Part shown: positions 8,253-17,162 of the stretch, piece after piece | How positions within the stretch are numbered: position 1 is the first letter of the stretch | Layout: every line of letters starts with the position of its first letter | Origin: Bilophila sp964369665 | GTDB taxonomy: Bacteria > Desulfobacterota > Desulfovibrionia > Desulfovibrionales > Desulfovibrionaceae | Reading direction: 5' to 3' | Assembly (NCBI GenBank): GCA_964369665.1 | Contig: CAYJFS010000001.1 | Span: 310,001-374,000 of the forward strand | Length of the DNA stretch: 64,000 nucleotides | The notes under the pieces: generated by a model | The model's input: only the letters and a program-made list of their open reading frames with translations | Database searches by the model: none | Told to the model about the DNA's origin: nothing | Translations under genes and position numbers: made by a program

Positions 8253-9167
8253 TTACTGTAAAAAAGTATCTAAACACACTATGGCATAAACAAAAAAAAG
8301 TATAGAACAAACCATACTTACTTTATGCCTTAAAGGTGTTTTACTGGTTGCTATAATAGTCCACAACACTGCTGAAAGTACTATCATTAAAAAAATAGAT
8401 ACCATCATATTCCACTGAGTTACAACAATACTATATCTATAATAAACTAAAATCATAATGTTTATTAACGATATCCATGCTCCATATGCACTCCACTCGC
8501 TACAATACTTAACAGCAAACGTATAATAATCACGTCCAAAATTATCTTTGTTACGCCTAAACCACAGCCATAACAAACCTATACTACCACCTGCTGTTGC
8601 TTCAACAAAGTGTATAGCAATCACTGCAAGCCACAAAGGATTCCTTAATGAAGGGGAAAATATATCTATAAGTACTGTTATGTCTGTTTCATTTTGTAAG
8701 CTAGAGATCTCTCCTGAGAGAGTATAACCACATAAAAAAACCATACTAATCACAACAATAGAAAAAAGTATTCCTGGAAGTGAAGTAAAAACTATTCGTA
8801 ATAATTGATCTTTTGAAAGATTTTTCCAAAAACTAAAAACAAGAAGCTCTATAAAAACACCAGCCAAAAATATGATACCTAATAACCAAAGAACATATGT
8901 AAAAACTGGAGATAATGATTGTACATCTTTCCAGTATATAACAATCACAAATAAAAAAATGCCTCCAAAAATAGTACTTAGAAAAGAAGTTAATTGTGTA
9001 AGATGATAAGCACAACGTTCATAGAAAACTTGTTTTTTTATCATTTTTATAATCAATGAAAAAAAAGAAATAAAAGGTAACATTGCTGTTGCTAAAAAAC
9101 AGAAAAGTGCAAATCCTAATAAAAATCGTACAATAAACATACTATCAAAAGTCAAAAAAGGTACCAT
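8253..9167 (-). CDS. Unrecognised integral membrane protein (about eight membrane segments)
   Basis: A very hydrophobic, aromatic-rich protein of 304 residues. Long hydrophobic stretches lie near residues 10-40, 60-80, 88-112, 125-150, 178-203, 230-250, 257-275 and 283-302. Histidines occur at or near membrane segments, for example in AVIAIHFVEATAGGSIG near residue 185, and a basic loop WFRRNKDNFGRDYY follows. The HFVEATAGG segment loosely recalls quinol-oxidase or heme-membrane proteins, but I cannot assign a family. The start at 9167 has GGGGAAG upstream; an in-frame ATG at residue 10 is an alternative. It is 60 bases behind the DciA-like gene and may be co-transcribed with it. Function unknown. 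Confidence 0.7.
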   Translation of the reverse strand: MVPFLTFDSMFIVRFLLGFALFCFLATAMLPFISFFSLIIKMIKKQVFYERCAYHLTQLTSFLSTIFGGIFLFVIVIYWKDVQSLSPVFTYVLWLLGIIFLAGVFIELLVFSFWKNLSKDQLLRIVFTSLPGILFSIVVISMVFLCGYTLSGEISSLQNETDITVLIDIFSPSLRNPLWLAVIAIHFVEATAGGSIGLLWLWFRRNKDNFGRDYYTFAVKYCSEWSAYGAWISLINIMILVYYRYSIVVTQWNMMVSIFLMIVLSAVLWTIIATSKTPLRHKVSMVCSILFFVYAIVCLDTFLQ

Positions 9168-9227
9168 AGCTTCCCCAATTTTATATATAAAACTAGTAAT
9201 GTTACTATATATAAATATAAAATAATT

Positions 9228-9716
9228 TTATATTTTACACATAGCTAGGTATGCTTTATAACATCTTCCTACAGGTGTATTCACTTCCTGAATAGAACTT
9301 TTGCCTAAAATACTTTGATTTGGAATTTGTATACAGTGTAATAAATTCCTCTTTGTAAAGTATATACTTTTATTTAATGGAGTCATCCCCATACAAAGTT
9401 TAACTTCTATTGTATGAAAAAAAGTAGTATCCATAAAAGCATTCACTCTTTCAAGAATCTCTGTTTTCATAAAAACAAGTTCTTGTAATGCCATTGTATC
9501 TTCTCCACCTATTAATAGTATAGCACCACGTCTACCAAGAGGTAAAGCTAAAGAGGAAAGCTCTGTCCCCATTACTGTTGACCAATTTCTCCAAAGTTCT
9601 ATTAATAAACGCTGTTCTTTGCCTCCAATATCCTCTAAAAAAAAAGGAAGCTCTTTTTTTAGAGAACAGACATGGAGTCTTCGTACATCATGTTCTTTAT
9701 AATCAACATTACCCAT
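9228..9716 (-). CDS. DciA/DUF721-family protein (probable replicative helicase loader-type)
   Basis: 162 residues. The central part LWRNWSTVMGTELSSLALPLGRRGAILLIGGEDTMALQELVFMK contains the hallmarks of the DUF721/DciA family: a W-x3-VMG motif near residue 46, a small beta-rich core, and an alternating-polar helix that follows it. DciA acts in loading the replicative helicase in bacteria that lack DnaC or DnaI. The window also encodes DnaB (33.4 kb) and shows no DnaC/DnaI next to it. The C-terminal 50 residues beyond the domain (from about 110) have no recognisable feature. The start is the ATG at 9716 with GGATG upstream. Confidence 0.72.
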   Translation of the reverse strand: MGNVDYKEHDVRRLHVCSLKKELPFFLEDIGGKEQRLLIELWRNWSTVMGTELSSLALPLGRRGAILLIGGEDTMALQELVFMKTEILERVNAFMDTTFFHTIEVKLCMGMTPLNKSIYFTKRNLLHCIQIPNQSILGKSSIQEVNTPVGRCYKAYLAMCKI

Positions 9717-9790
9717 ACAGCATCCATAATTATACAGTTAACTATAGTAAACTAACATAATAAGTTCCAATATTCATAATTATAAATAAA

Positions 9791-9804
9791 TTATAGTAAA
9801 CAGT
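9791..9804 (+). repeat. 14-bp repeat unit downstream of argB (inverted copy at 10812-10825)
   Basis: TTATAGTAAACAGT occurs here and as its exact reverse complement at 10812-10825, so inverted copies flank argB. A shorter related copy (TATAGTAAAC) lies near 9744. The other copy includes the hslU stop codon. Such A+T-rich words can recur by chance, so the significance is low. Confidence 0.5.
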
Positions 9805-9915
9805 TATACAGTTATATAAAAACTTACTAGAGTTTATACGTTTTTATATAAACTAATCTACCATCACTATAGCAACAAAATATAACCCATAACTATTATC
9901 AATTATAAATAAAAT

Positions 9916-10803
9916 TTAAATTGTACCAACAATTTCTGTTCCAACACCTTGTTCTGTAAGGAGCTCAAGAAGGATAGCATGTTCTAAACGTCCGTCAAGA
10001 ATCATCACTTTCTCTACACCACTATTAAGAGCATTTATACAACAATGTACTTTAGGTATCATCCCTCCAGAAATACTACCATCATCAAATAAATCATGAA
10101 CTCTATCAATAGTAATAGACCTAACAAGTTTTCCATGCTTATCAATAATACCTTCTACATCTGTAAGAAGTAAAAATCGTGTAGCTTTTAGAGTGCTTGC
10201 AATAGCGCCAGCTACTTCGTCAGCATTAATATTATATGTTTGTTTACCATCAAAACCTATAGGAGCAATTACAGGAATAAAACCATTATGTATTAATGTA
10301 TTAAGTAGTGATGTATCTATATGTGTAATATGGCCAACATGTCCAAAATCAATAGTTTTTATATCTTGATCACAATTCATAAGTACAGCATCTTTTTTGC
10401 GTGCATGTATTACAGAGCCATCTTTACCAGAAATACCTACTGCTCTACCACCTATTTTGTTAATTTGGCTTACTATGTCTTTATTTATAGAGCCAACTAA
10501 AACCATTTCTACAATATCTATATCAGAGTCGTCTGTTATGCGTAAGCCATTATAAAATTTAGACTGCATATCAAGCTTACTAAGCATAGCCCCAATCTGT
10601 GGTCCACCTCCATGAACAACAATAGGATGAATGCCCACAAGTTTTAATAATGAAACACTATGAGCAAAAGAATATTTTAATGGTAGTTCATTCATAGAAC
10701 TACCACCATATTTAATGACTACAACTTTACCATAAAATTTTTGTAAGTATGGCAAACTTTCTATAAGTGTCTGAGCCTGTAATTTTGCTTTCTGTATATC
10801 CAT
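9916..10803 (-). CDS. argB: Acetylglutamate kinase
   Basis: Phosphorylates N-acetylglutamate, the second step of arginine synthesis. It is an amino-acid kinase of normal length (295). Visible motifs are VVIKYGGSSM near residue 27, the nucleotide/substrate loop VHGGGPQIGAML near 63, the NAG-binding region FYNGLRITDD near 84, and NINADEVAGAIA near 190. It starts 16 bases after hslU and is very likely in the same transcript. No other arginine gene is nearby, so whether the whole pathway is intact in this organism cannot be judged here. Confidence 0.95.
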   Translation of the reverse strand: MDIQKAKLQAQTLIESLPYLQKFYGKVVVIKYGGSSMNELPLKYSFAHSVSLLKLVGIHPIVVHGGGPQIGAMLSKLDMQSKFYNGLRITDDSDIDIVEMVLVGSINKDIVSQINKIGGRAVGISGKDGSVIHARKKDAVLMNCDQDIKTIDFGHVGHITHIDTSLLNTLIHNGFIPVIAPIGFDGKQTYNINADEVAGAIASTLKATRFLLLTDVEGIIDKHGKLVRSITIDRVHDLFDDGSISGGMIPKVHCCINALNSGVEKVMILDGRLEHAILLELLTEQGVGTEIVGTI

Positions 10804-10819
10804 ATATTATTACTGTTTA

Positions 10820-12121
10820 CTATAAAATAAATCTACTAAGCTCTGTATTCTCTTGTACATCTTTAAGGTATAGTTCTACATAATCTTTGGTAACTTCTAA
10901 TGTAGAGCCGACTTTTTCAGGTGCATCAAAAGAAATCTCTGAAAGAATTTTTTCCATAATAGTATGTAAACGTCTTGCACCAATATTTTCTGTTTGTGTG
11001 TTTACAGACTCTGCAAAACTAGAAATTTCCTTTAACCCCTCATCTGTAAAAATAACCTTAACATTTTCTGTTTCTAATAAAGCTTCATACTGTCTAGTTA
11101 AAGCATTACTAGGCTCTGTAAGTATTCTATAAAACTCATCTTTACCAAGGGGTTCTAACTCTGCTCGTAAAGGAAAACGTCCTTGTAATTCAGGAATAAG
11201 ATCAGAAGGTTTTGATAAATGAAATGCACCTGCTGCAATAAACAAAATATGATCTGTCTTAACAATACCATATTTTGTATTCACTGAACTTCCCTCTACA
11301 ATAGGAAGTAAATCTCTTTGGACACCCTCTCTTGAAATGTCAGCAGAACGACTTTGTGTTGTACTTGCAAGTTTATCAATCTCATCAATAAAAACAATAC
11401 CCATCTGCTCTACACGTTCTCGTGCTAAATCTGTAACTTTATCATTATCTAAAAGTTTGTTTGACTCTTCTTCTACTAAGTGCTTCCAAGCTATACTTAC
11501 CTTCATCTTACGATTATGTGTTTTTTGAGGAAAAATCTTACTAAAAGCATCTTTCATTTGACTACCTATTTGATCCATACCTGGAACACTCATAATTCCA
11601 ATAGGCTGAACCTGCTCTTGAACCTCAATGTCTACTTCTTTGTCATCAAGGTGACCTTGTCGAAACAAATCACGTAATTTTTCACGAGTAACTTCACGAT
11701 GTTCTCCTAGTGGTAATAGTAAATCTAACAATCGCTGTTCAGCAGTAGCCTCTGCTCTTTCCTGGACACTCTCAGACTCTTCTTTACGAATAATTCCAAT
11801 TGCTATTTCCATTAAATCTCGAATCATAGACTCAACATCTCTACCAACATAACCAACTTCTGTATATTTTGTAGCTTCAACTTTAATAAATGGTGCTTGA
11901 CATAACTTTGCGAGTCTCCTAGCAATTTCTGTCTTTCCAACACCTGTTGGTCCTATCATAATAATATTTCTTGGCGCCACTTCATCACGAAGATTTTCTG
12001 GTAGCCTTTGTCTACGCCACCTATTTCTTACGGCAATTGCAACCATTCTTTTTGCTTGTTCTTGACCAATAATGTATTTATCAAGCTCAACAACTATTTC
12101 TCTAGGGGTAAGCTCACTCAT
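10820..12121 (-). CDS. hslU: ATP-dependent protease ATPase subunit HslU (ClpY)
   Basis: AAA+ unfoldase that feeds substrates to the HslV peptidase. Begins LTPREIVVELDKYIIGQEQAKR, with Walker A GPTGVGKTE near residue 57, the central-pore motif EVGYVGRDVES near 88, the I-domain between about 110 and 230, Walker B VFIDEIDK near 247 and the sensor/arginine region IGARRLHT near 383. The protein ends in LSRFIL, matching the conserved HslU C-terminus that inserts into HslV. hslV, often directly upstream, is not present in the window. AAGGAA is the ribosome binding site. argB follows 16 bases on. Confidence 0.96.
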   Translation of the reverse strand: MSELTPREIVVELDKYIIGQEQAKRMVAIAVRNRWRRQRLPENLRDEVAPRNIIMIGPTGVGKTEIARRLAKLCQAPFIKVEATKYTEVGYVGRDVESMIRDLMEIAIGIIRKEESESVQERAEATAEQRLLDLLLPLGEHREVTREKLRDLFRQGHLDDKEVDIEVQEQVQPIGIMSVPGMDQIGSQMKDAFSKIFPQKTHNRKMKVSIAWKHLVEEESNKLLDNDKVTDLARERVEQMGIVFIDEIDKLASTTQSRSADISREGVQRDLLPIVEGSSVNTKYGIVKTDHILFIAAGAFHLSKPSDLIPELQGRFPLRAELEPLGKDEFYRILTEPSNALTRQYEALLETENVKVIFTDEGLKEISSFAESVNTQTENIGARRLHTIMEKILSEISFDAPEKVGSTLEVTKDYVELYLKDVQENTELSRFIL

Positions 12122-12211
12122 ATTTGTTCCTTAAAAATTATAATAACTTATTAAATAGGTATATTCTATGAATAAACAAGCCTATTAATAAAAATTTTAT
12201 TCTTCATATAT

Positions 12212-12916
12212 TTAACCTAAATAAGCCTTCTGAACACTAGGATTATTTAATAAATTTTCTGCAGTATCCTCTATAACAACACGACCTAATTCTAAAACAT
12301 ATCCACGTGTTGCTAGTTTAAGTGCAGAACGAACATTTTGCTCTACTATAAGAATAGTAACGCCCTGTTTATTAATATCCTGTATAGCAGCAAATATAGC
12401 TTTTACAACTAATGGAGCTAAGCCTAATGATGGTTCATCTAAAAGCAAAAGTTTTGGCTGCCCCATGAGTGCTCTACCAATAGCAAGCATCTGCTGTTCC
12501 CCACCAGAAAGTGTACCTGCCAACTGATCTTTACGTTCATAGAGCCTAGGAAAAAGTTCAAATACCCATTCTAATGTTTTCTTGATACATTGTGTATTTT
12601 TTATAGTGAATGCTCCTAACTGTAAATTTTCTATAACAGAAAGCACACTAAAAACACGTCTTCCTTCTGGAGATTGAATAATGCCCTTACGGACAATTTC
12701 ATAGCTTGGTATTTTAGATAGTTCCTCTCCATAAAACTGTATACTACCACAAACTATTTGTATAATTCCACTTAAAGAAAGAAGTGTTGTAGTTTTTCCA
12801 GCACCATTAGCACCAAGAATACTTACAATTTCGCCCTCATTCACACAGATAGAAACATCATGAAGAACTTTTTCTTTTTTGTATGATACACAAAGGTTAT
12901 CAATCTTCAAAAACAT
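12212..12916 (-). CDS. livF: Branched-chain amino-acid ABC transporter ATP-binding protein LivF
   Basis: One of the two cytoplasmic ATPases of the Liv importer. Walker A GANGAGKTT near residue 36, signature LSGGEQQML near 134, Walker B LLLLDEPSLGLAP near 155, H-loop region VEQN. EGRRVFSVLSVIENLQLGAF is a typical LivF segment. The open frame begins at a GTG (12922), but AAGGAG lies five bases before the ATG at 12916, which I take as start (234 residues). It is the last gene of the five-gene liv cluster. Confidence 0.94.
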   Translation of the reverse strand: MFLKIDNLCVSYKKEKVLHDVSICVNEGEIVSILGANGAGKTTTLLSLSGIIQIVCGSIQFYGEELSKIPSYEIVRKGIIQSPEGRRVFSVLSVIENLQLGAFTIKNTQCIKKTLEWVFELFPRLYERKDQLAGTLSGGEQQMLAIGRALMGQPKLLLLDEPSLGLAPLVVKAIFAAIQDINKQGVTILIVEQNVRSALKLATRGYVLELGRVVIEDTAENLLNNPSVQKAYLG

Positions 12917-12941
12917 GAACACTCCTTAGTATTCAAAAAAG

Positions 12942-13703
12942 CTATTCTTCTTGACCAAGATATGCTTCTATAACACGTAAATTCTTACTAATGTTCTTTG
13001 GGGTATCTGAAGCAATTACAGAGCCATATTCAAGAACAAAAACATGTTCACATACCTGTGTTACCAAATGCATATCATGTTCAATTAATAATACTGTTAT
13101 ACCTCTATCTTGGATAGCATGTATAAGACGAATAAGACTTTTTGTCTCTAAATTATTCATACCGCCAGCAGGCTCATCAAGGATAATAAGTTTAGGCTCA
13201 GAAGCTAAGGCACGGGCTATCTCAAGCAATTTTTGGTGACCATATGATAAGTGCTCTGCATTTTCTAAACATAGGTGTTCAAGCCCAACAAACGCTAACT
13301 CTTTCATAGAGCAATCAATAGCTTTTTGTTCTTCTCTTTTTTGTTCAAGGGTATGAAACATACAGCTCAAAAGCCCAGAACGCATCCTACAATGCCTTCC
13401 AGCAAGTACATTTTCTAAAAGAGAAAGATTATGGAATATACGTATAGACTGAAAGGTTCTTGCAATACCTAACTTCACAATCATATGTGGCTTCATACCA
13501 CAAAGAGATGTATTAAAAAAACGTACATCTCCATTATTAGGGCTATCATTACCAGTAATTAAATTAAAAAGCGTTGTTTTACCTGCACCATTAGGACCAA
13601 TGAGACCTACTATACTTCTTTGCTCTATCTCAAAAGAAACATTGTTGACGGCCATAAGACCACCAAAACGTTTGCTCACATTGCATAAAGATAATAATGT
13701 CAT
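12942..13703 (-). CDS. livG: Branched-chain amino-acid ABC transporter ATP-binding protein LivG
   Basis: Second ATPase of the importer, 253 residues. Walker A GPNGAGKTTLFNLITG near residue 36, signature LSYGHQKLLEIARAL near 157 (the LSYG variant is usual for LivG), Walker B LIILDEPAGGMN near 175, and H-loop IEHDMHLV near 207. The segment GIARTFQSIRIFHNLSLLENVL near 78-99 is characteristic of LivG. It lies between livM and livF, with about 25-36 bases on each side. Confidence 0.95.
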   Translation of the reverse strand: MTLLSLCNVSKRFGGLMAVNNVSFEIEQRSIVGLIGPNGAGKTTLFNLITGNDSPNNGDVRFFNTSLCGMKPHMIVKLGIARTFQSIRIFHNLSLLENVLAGRHCRMRSGLLSCMFHTLEQKREEQKAIDCSMKELAFVGLEHLCLENAEHLSYGHQKLLEIARALASEPKLIILDEPAGGMNNLETKSLIRLIHAIQDRGITVLLIEHDMHLVTQVCEHVFVLEYGSVIASDTPKNISKNLRVIEAYLGQEE

Positions 13704-13739
13704 CTAAATAGGGCCCTTTTCTCCTAAAATTTTTGATAG

Positions 13740-14693
13740 CTATGTATGCTTCTTCAATGGAGCTCCATGCAATTTATATATACGGGGTTGAGGTGGAAAA
13801 AGACCTTGTGGACGAAAAACCATCATCAACATCATAATTAAACCAAATATAAGCATTCTAGCATCAGAAAAGTCACGAAAAACTTCTGGTAAAGCAACAA
13901 TAATTAATGTTCCTATAAGAACACCTACCTGGCTACCTCCAGAAAAAATAACAATAACAAAAATAATAATAGATTCCCAGATACTAAAAGCATTAGGTGA
14001 AATAATAGTCATTTTAGTAGCAAATAAATTCCCTGCTACACCAGCCCAAAATGCACCCAAAGAAAAAACTACTATCTTATACTGTACAATATTCACTCCA
14101 AATCCTTCAGCTGCGATATCATCTTCTTTAATATAATTAATAGCTCTTCCAAAACGAGAGTTAAACAAGAAGTAAAATAGTATACTAGCTATTCCAACAA
14201 TACCCCATATTAGATAATAAAATTCTGCTGTTGTATTAATCCGAAATCCAAAAAATATAGGACGTTCAATACCAAAAATACCATTAGAGCCACCTGTACA
14301 GTCACCAACATCATTTATAAGAATTATCCGTATAATTTCTACAATTCCGATGGTAGCAATAAGAAAATAATCACCTCTTAACTCAATGATTGGATAAGCA
14401 ATAATAAAGGCACATAGAGCAGCAACAATTCCAGACAAAGGTAAAAGCCAAAATATTGGTATTTGATATTGAGTATTGATAATAGCAGTTATATAAGCTC
14501 CTACTGCATAAAACGCAGTATGTCCCATATGAAAAATACCAGATTGACCTAAAACAATATTTAAAGATAGTGCTAATAATGCATACAAACCAATACTTAC
14601 ACCAACGTCTATCCAATAATTATTTAGGAATAAAGGTAAAATAGCTATAATAAGACTTATTATTATACCACTATACTGTCTAAAAATATTCAT
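13740..14693 (-). CDS. livM: Branched-chain amino-acid ABC transporter permease LivM
   Basis: Inner-membrane channel subunit of the Liv importer, 317 residues with about eight to nine membrane segments. LALSLNIVLGQSGIFHMGHTAFYAVGAY near residue 40 and YIKEDDIAAEGFGVNIVQYKI near 190 (the coupling EAA-like loop that contacts the ATPases) are typical. The ATG overlaps the livH stop (14690-14693), showing translational coupling with the partner permease. Confidence 0.94.
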   Translation of the reverse strand: MNIFRQYSGIIISLIIAILPLFLNNYWIDVGVSIGLYALLALSLNIVLGQSGIFHMGHTAFYAVGAYITAIINTQYQIPIFWLLPLSGIVAALCAFIIAYPIIELRGDYFLIATIGIVEIIRIILINDVGDCTGGSNGIFGIERPIFFGFRINTTAEFYYLIWGIVGIASILFYFLFNSRFGRAINYIKEDDIAAEGFGVNIVQYKIVVFSLGAFWAGVAGNLFATKMTIISPNAFSIWESIIIFVIVIFSGGSQVGVLIGTLIIVALPEVFRDFSDARMLIFGLIMMLMMVFRPQGLFPPQPRIYKLHGAPLKKHT

Positions 14694-15595
14694 AGTTTAT
14701 CTGCCACTCTTTCGCCTAAAAGACCTGTTGGCCGAAAAACTAGAATGACAATTAAGACAAAAAACACAACAGCATCTTTCCAAGCTATTGCAAAATATGA
14801 TGAAGCTAAAGCTTCTATAACACCTATCAACAACCCACCTAAAATAGCTCCTGGGATATTACCTATTCCACCAAGAATTGCTGCAGTAAAAGCTTTCAAG
14901 CCATATACCCATCCCATGGTAAAATTTACTTGCCCATAGTACATTCCAACCATAACTCCAGCAATGCCACCAAGACCTGCACCAATAAAAAAAACAAGTG
15001 TTATTATCTGATTAATATTAATACCCATAAGTTTTGCTGTATCTTGATCAAAAGCAACAGCTTGAATAGCTCTACCTAACCGAGTTTTATTAACAAAAAA
15101 ATATAAAATAAACATAGACAACAATGTACCTAATAGGACAATTATTCGCATAATTGGTATAGATAATCCCATAATATCTACTATATATGTAGGACGAAAA
15201 TCTTCAGGGTATACATAAGGTCTTGGACCATAAAAAAGCATAATAGCATTCTGTAAAAAAATAGAAGCACCTAAGGCAGAAACAACAACAGAAAGTCTAT
15301 GAGCTTTTCTTAAAGGGCGATAAGCTATTCTTTCCAAAAGAATACCCAATAGAGCTATAGAAAAAAAAACAACTAAAAAAACAAAAATCATAACAAGTGT
15401 CATTGAAAAATAGGAAGAAAGACCATAAGAAATAAGAAGAGTACAACCTAAGTACCCACCTATAGTAAATAACTCTCCATGAGCAAAATTAATAAGTTTA
15501 AGCACCCCGTATACCATAGTGTATCCAAGAGCAATTAAAGCATAAATACCACCTATGGCCAAACCATTAATAAGTTGCTGTAAAAATTCTATCAT
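14690..15595 (-). CDS. livH: Branched-chain amino-acid ABC transporter permease LivH
   Basis: Partner channel subunit, 301 residues. It starts LQQLINGLAIGGIYALIALGYTMVYGVLKLINFAHGE, the family signature (only part quoted as motif: GGIYALIALGYTMVYG), has the coupling segment AVAFDQDTAKLMGININ near 185-201, and ends FRPTGLLGERV. It lies 35 bases after livK and overlaps livM by four bases. Confidence 0.95.
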   Translation of the reverse strand: MIEFLQQLINGLAIGGIYALIALGYTMVYGVLKLINFAHGELFTIGGYLGCTLLISYGLSSYFSMTLVMIFVFLVVFFSIALLGILLERIAYRPLRKAHRLSVVVSALGASIFLQNAIMLFYGPRPYVYPEDFRPTYIVDIMGLSIPIMRIIVLLGTLLSMFILYFFVNKTRLGRAIQAVAFDQDTAKLMGININQIITLVFFIGAGLGGIAGVMVGMYYGQVNFTMGWVYGLKAFTAAILGGIGNIPGAILGGLLIGVIEALASSYFAIAWKDAVVFFVLIVILVFRPTGLLGERVADKL

Positions 15596-15630
15596 GCCAT
15601 TAAGCCAAATATATATATTTTTTAAAATGA

Positions 15631-16776
15631 TTATTCTTCAGGAACAAATACACCTTTCTGGTTAACAACATACAATTTATAAAGTTTTCCAACACGATCA
15701 CCATGTTGATCAAAAGATATCTGACCTGTAAGTCCATTATACTTTTCTTTTGAATTCTTTAATAGAGATGCAATAGCTTGATGGGTAGGCTCTTTTGCTT
15801 TTTTTAATGCATCAACAATGACATTAAATGCATCACCTGCAAATACAGACCATACAGACTGTGGTAATGTGTGATACTCCTCTTTATATTCAGAAAAAAA
15901 TTTTTTTGCTTGAGGATTATCTAGATTATATGCAGTTGGTGGACTTATAAAAAAATAGCCTTCAGAAGCTTTTTCACCTGCTATACGAACAAGATCAATA
16001 TTATTAGTAGCGTCTCCACCCATCATAGGAACATTCCAGTGCATTTCTGCCTTCTGACGTAATAACATTCCTGCCTCAGGATAATAACCTGTAAAAAAAA
16101 TAATATCAGGTTTTGTTGATCGAAGTTTTGTTAATGTAACTGTGTAGTCTTGCTCTCCAGGTGTTAATGCATCAAAAAATACAACAGGTATACCTTTAGC
16201 TTTAAGAAGTTTTTCTACTTCTTGTGCTAAACCTTTTGAATATGAAGAATTGTCGTGTACTATAGCAACAGAACTATAACCTTTATCCATAAGTACATCT
16301 GCTGCAACTTTTCCTTGATCATTATCATGAGGGCTTGTACGGAAAAATAAAGGTAAACCTTTTTGTGTTAAACGAACACTTGTAGAACCTGTAGCTATTT
16401 GAACAATACCTGATTCATTAATAATATTCTGTGTAGCTTCAGTTACAGCAGAGCCATATGTACCAATAATAGCAATAACACCAGAAGATACAAGCTTTTG
16501 TGCTGCTAAAGCAGCTACTCTTGGATCACCAGCATCATCTTCAATAATTAAATCTATTGGTTTACCATTAATACCACCATGAATATTCACTTTTTTTACA
16601 AGTAATGAGACAATTTGACGCATATCTTGTCCTTCACTTGCCCATTTACCTGTAAGAGGAGCCATTAAACCTATACGAACAACTTCACTACAAAACCCCT
16701 TATCCAAAACACAGGAAAAGTATGCTATAGCTAGTAATAACGTCGCTGCTATTGTTTTAAATATTTCTTTCTTCAT
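15631..16776 (-). CDS. livK: Branched-chain amino-acid ABC transporter substrate-binding protein
   Basis: Periplasmic ligand-binding protein (type I fold), 381 residues. A signal peptide is visible: basic start MKKEIFK, hydrophobic core and a cleavage region near residue 30. The mature part opens with VRIGLMAPLTGKWASEGQDM, and has IIGTYGSAVTEATQ near 107 and a ligand-pocket segment ATGSTSVRLTQKG near 130. It is the first gene of the livKHMGF transcript. Several homologues of this family bind other amino acids or amides, so the exact ligand is inferred. Confidence 0.93.
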   Translation of the reverse strand: MKKEIFKTIAATLLLAIAYFSCVLDKGFCSEVVRIGLMAPLTGKWASEGQDMRQIVSLLVKKVNIHGGINGKPIDLIIEDDAGDPRVAALAAQKLVSSGVIAIIGTYGSAVTEATQNIINESGIVQIATGSTSVRLTQKGLPLFFRTSPHDNDQGKVAADVLMDKGYSSVAIVHDNSSYSKGLAQEVEKLLKAKGIPVVFFDALTPGEQDYTVTLTKLRSTKPDIIFFTGYYPEAGMLLRQKAEMHWNVPMMGGDATNNIDLVRIAGEKASEGYFFISPPTAYNLDNPQAKKFFSEYKEEYHTLPQSVWSVFAGDAFNVIVDALKKAKEPTHQAIASLLKNSKEKYNGLTGQISFDQHGDRVGKLYKLYVVNQKGVFVPEE

Positions 16777-17162
16777 ATCTAAGTCCTGATTATATAACCT
16801 CTATATGCTCCTTACAAAAAAGCTATCCATAGTTTCTTTGTATTATATCATAAAAAATTTTAAATTTATGAAAATAATCTTAAAAGGTTATATTAAAATA
16901 AGTCTTCAAACTCCTAATATTATCTATAAAATTATACTTTACTCTTCACTATAAAATACAGATTAATAATTGTATTAATAAAAAATCATTGGCTGTACAA
17001 GTAAAATCAGGACTGAACCTCTTGATTTACTCAAATTTCCTTACTATAATAACTTTCAATGTTGTTGTCCCTCATAGCTTTTATCAACATACCAAAATTT
17101 ATTATTATCACTTACTATAGTTAGGTATACTAAAAATAGGCAGACTTTAAACGAGGTGTTTT
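16777..17162. other. Divergent intergenic region between livK and the zinc-ribbon gene
   Basis: About 386 A+T-rich bases between divergently transcribed genes; it should hold both promoters. A minus-strand TATAAT (complement at 16842-16847) lies 66 bases before livK but lacks a good -35. GAGGTG at 17154-17159 is the ribosome binding site of the plus-strand gene. Confidence 0.5.
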
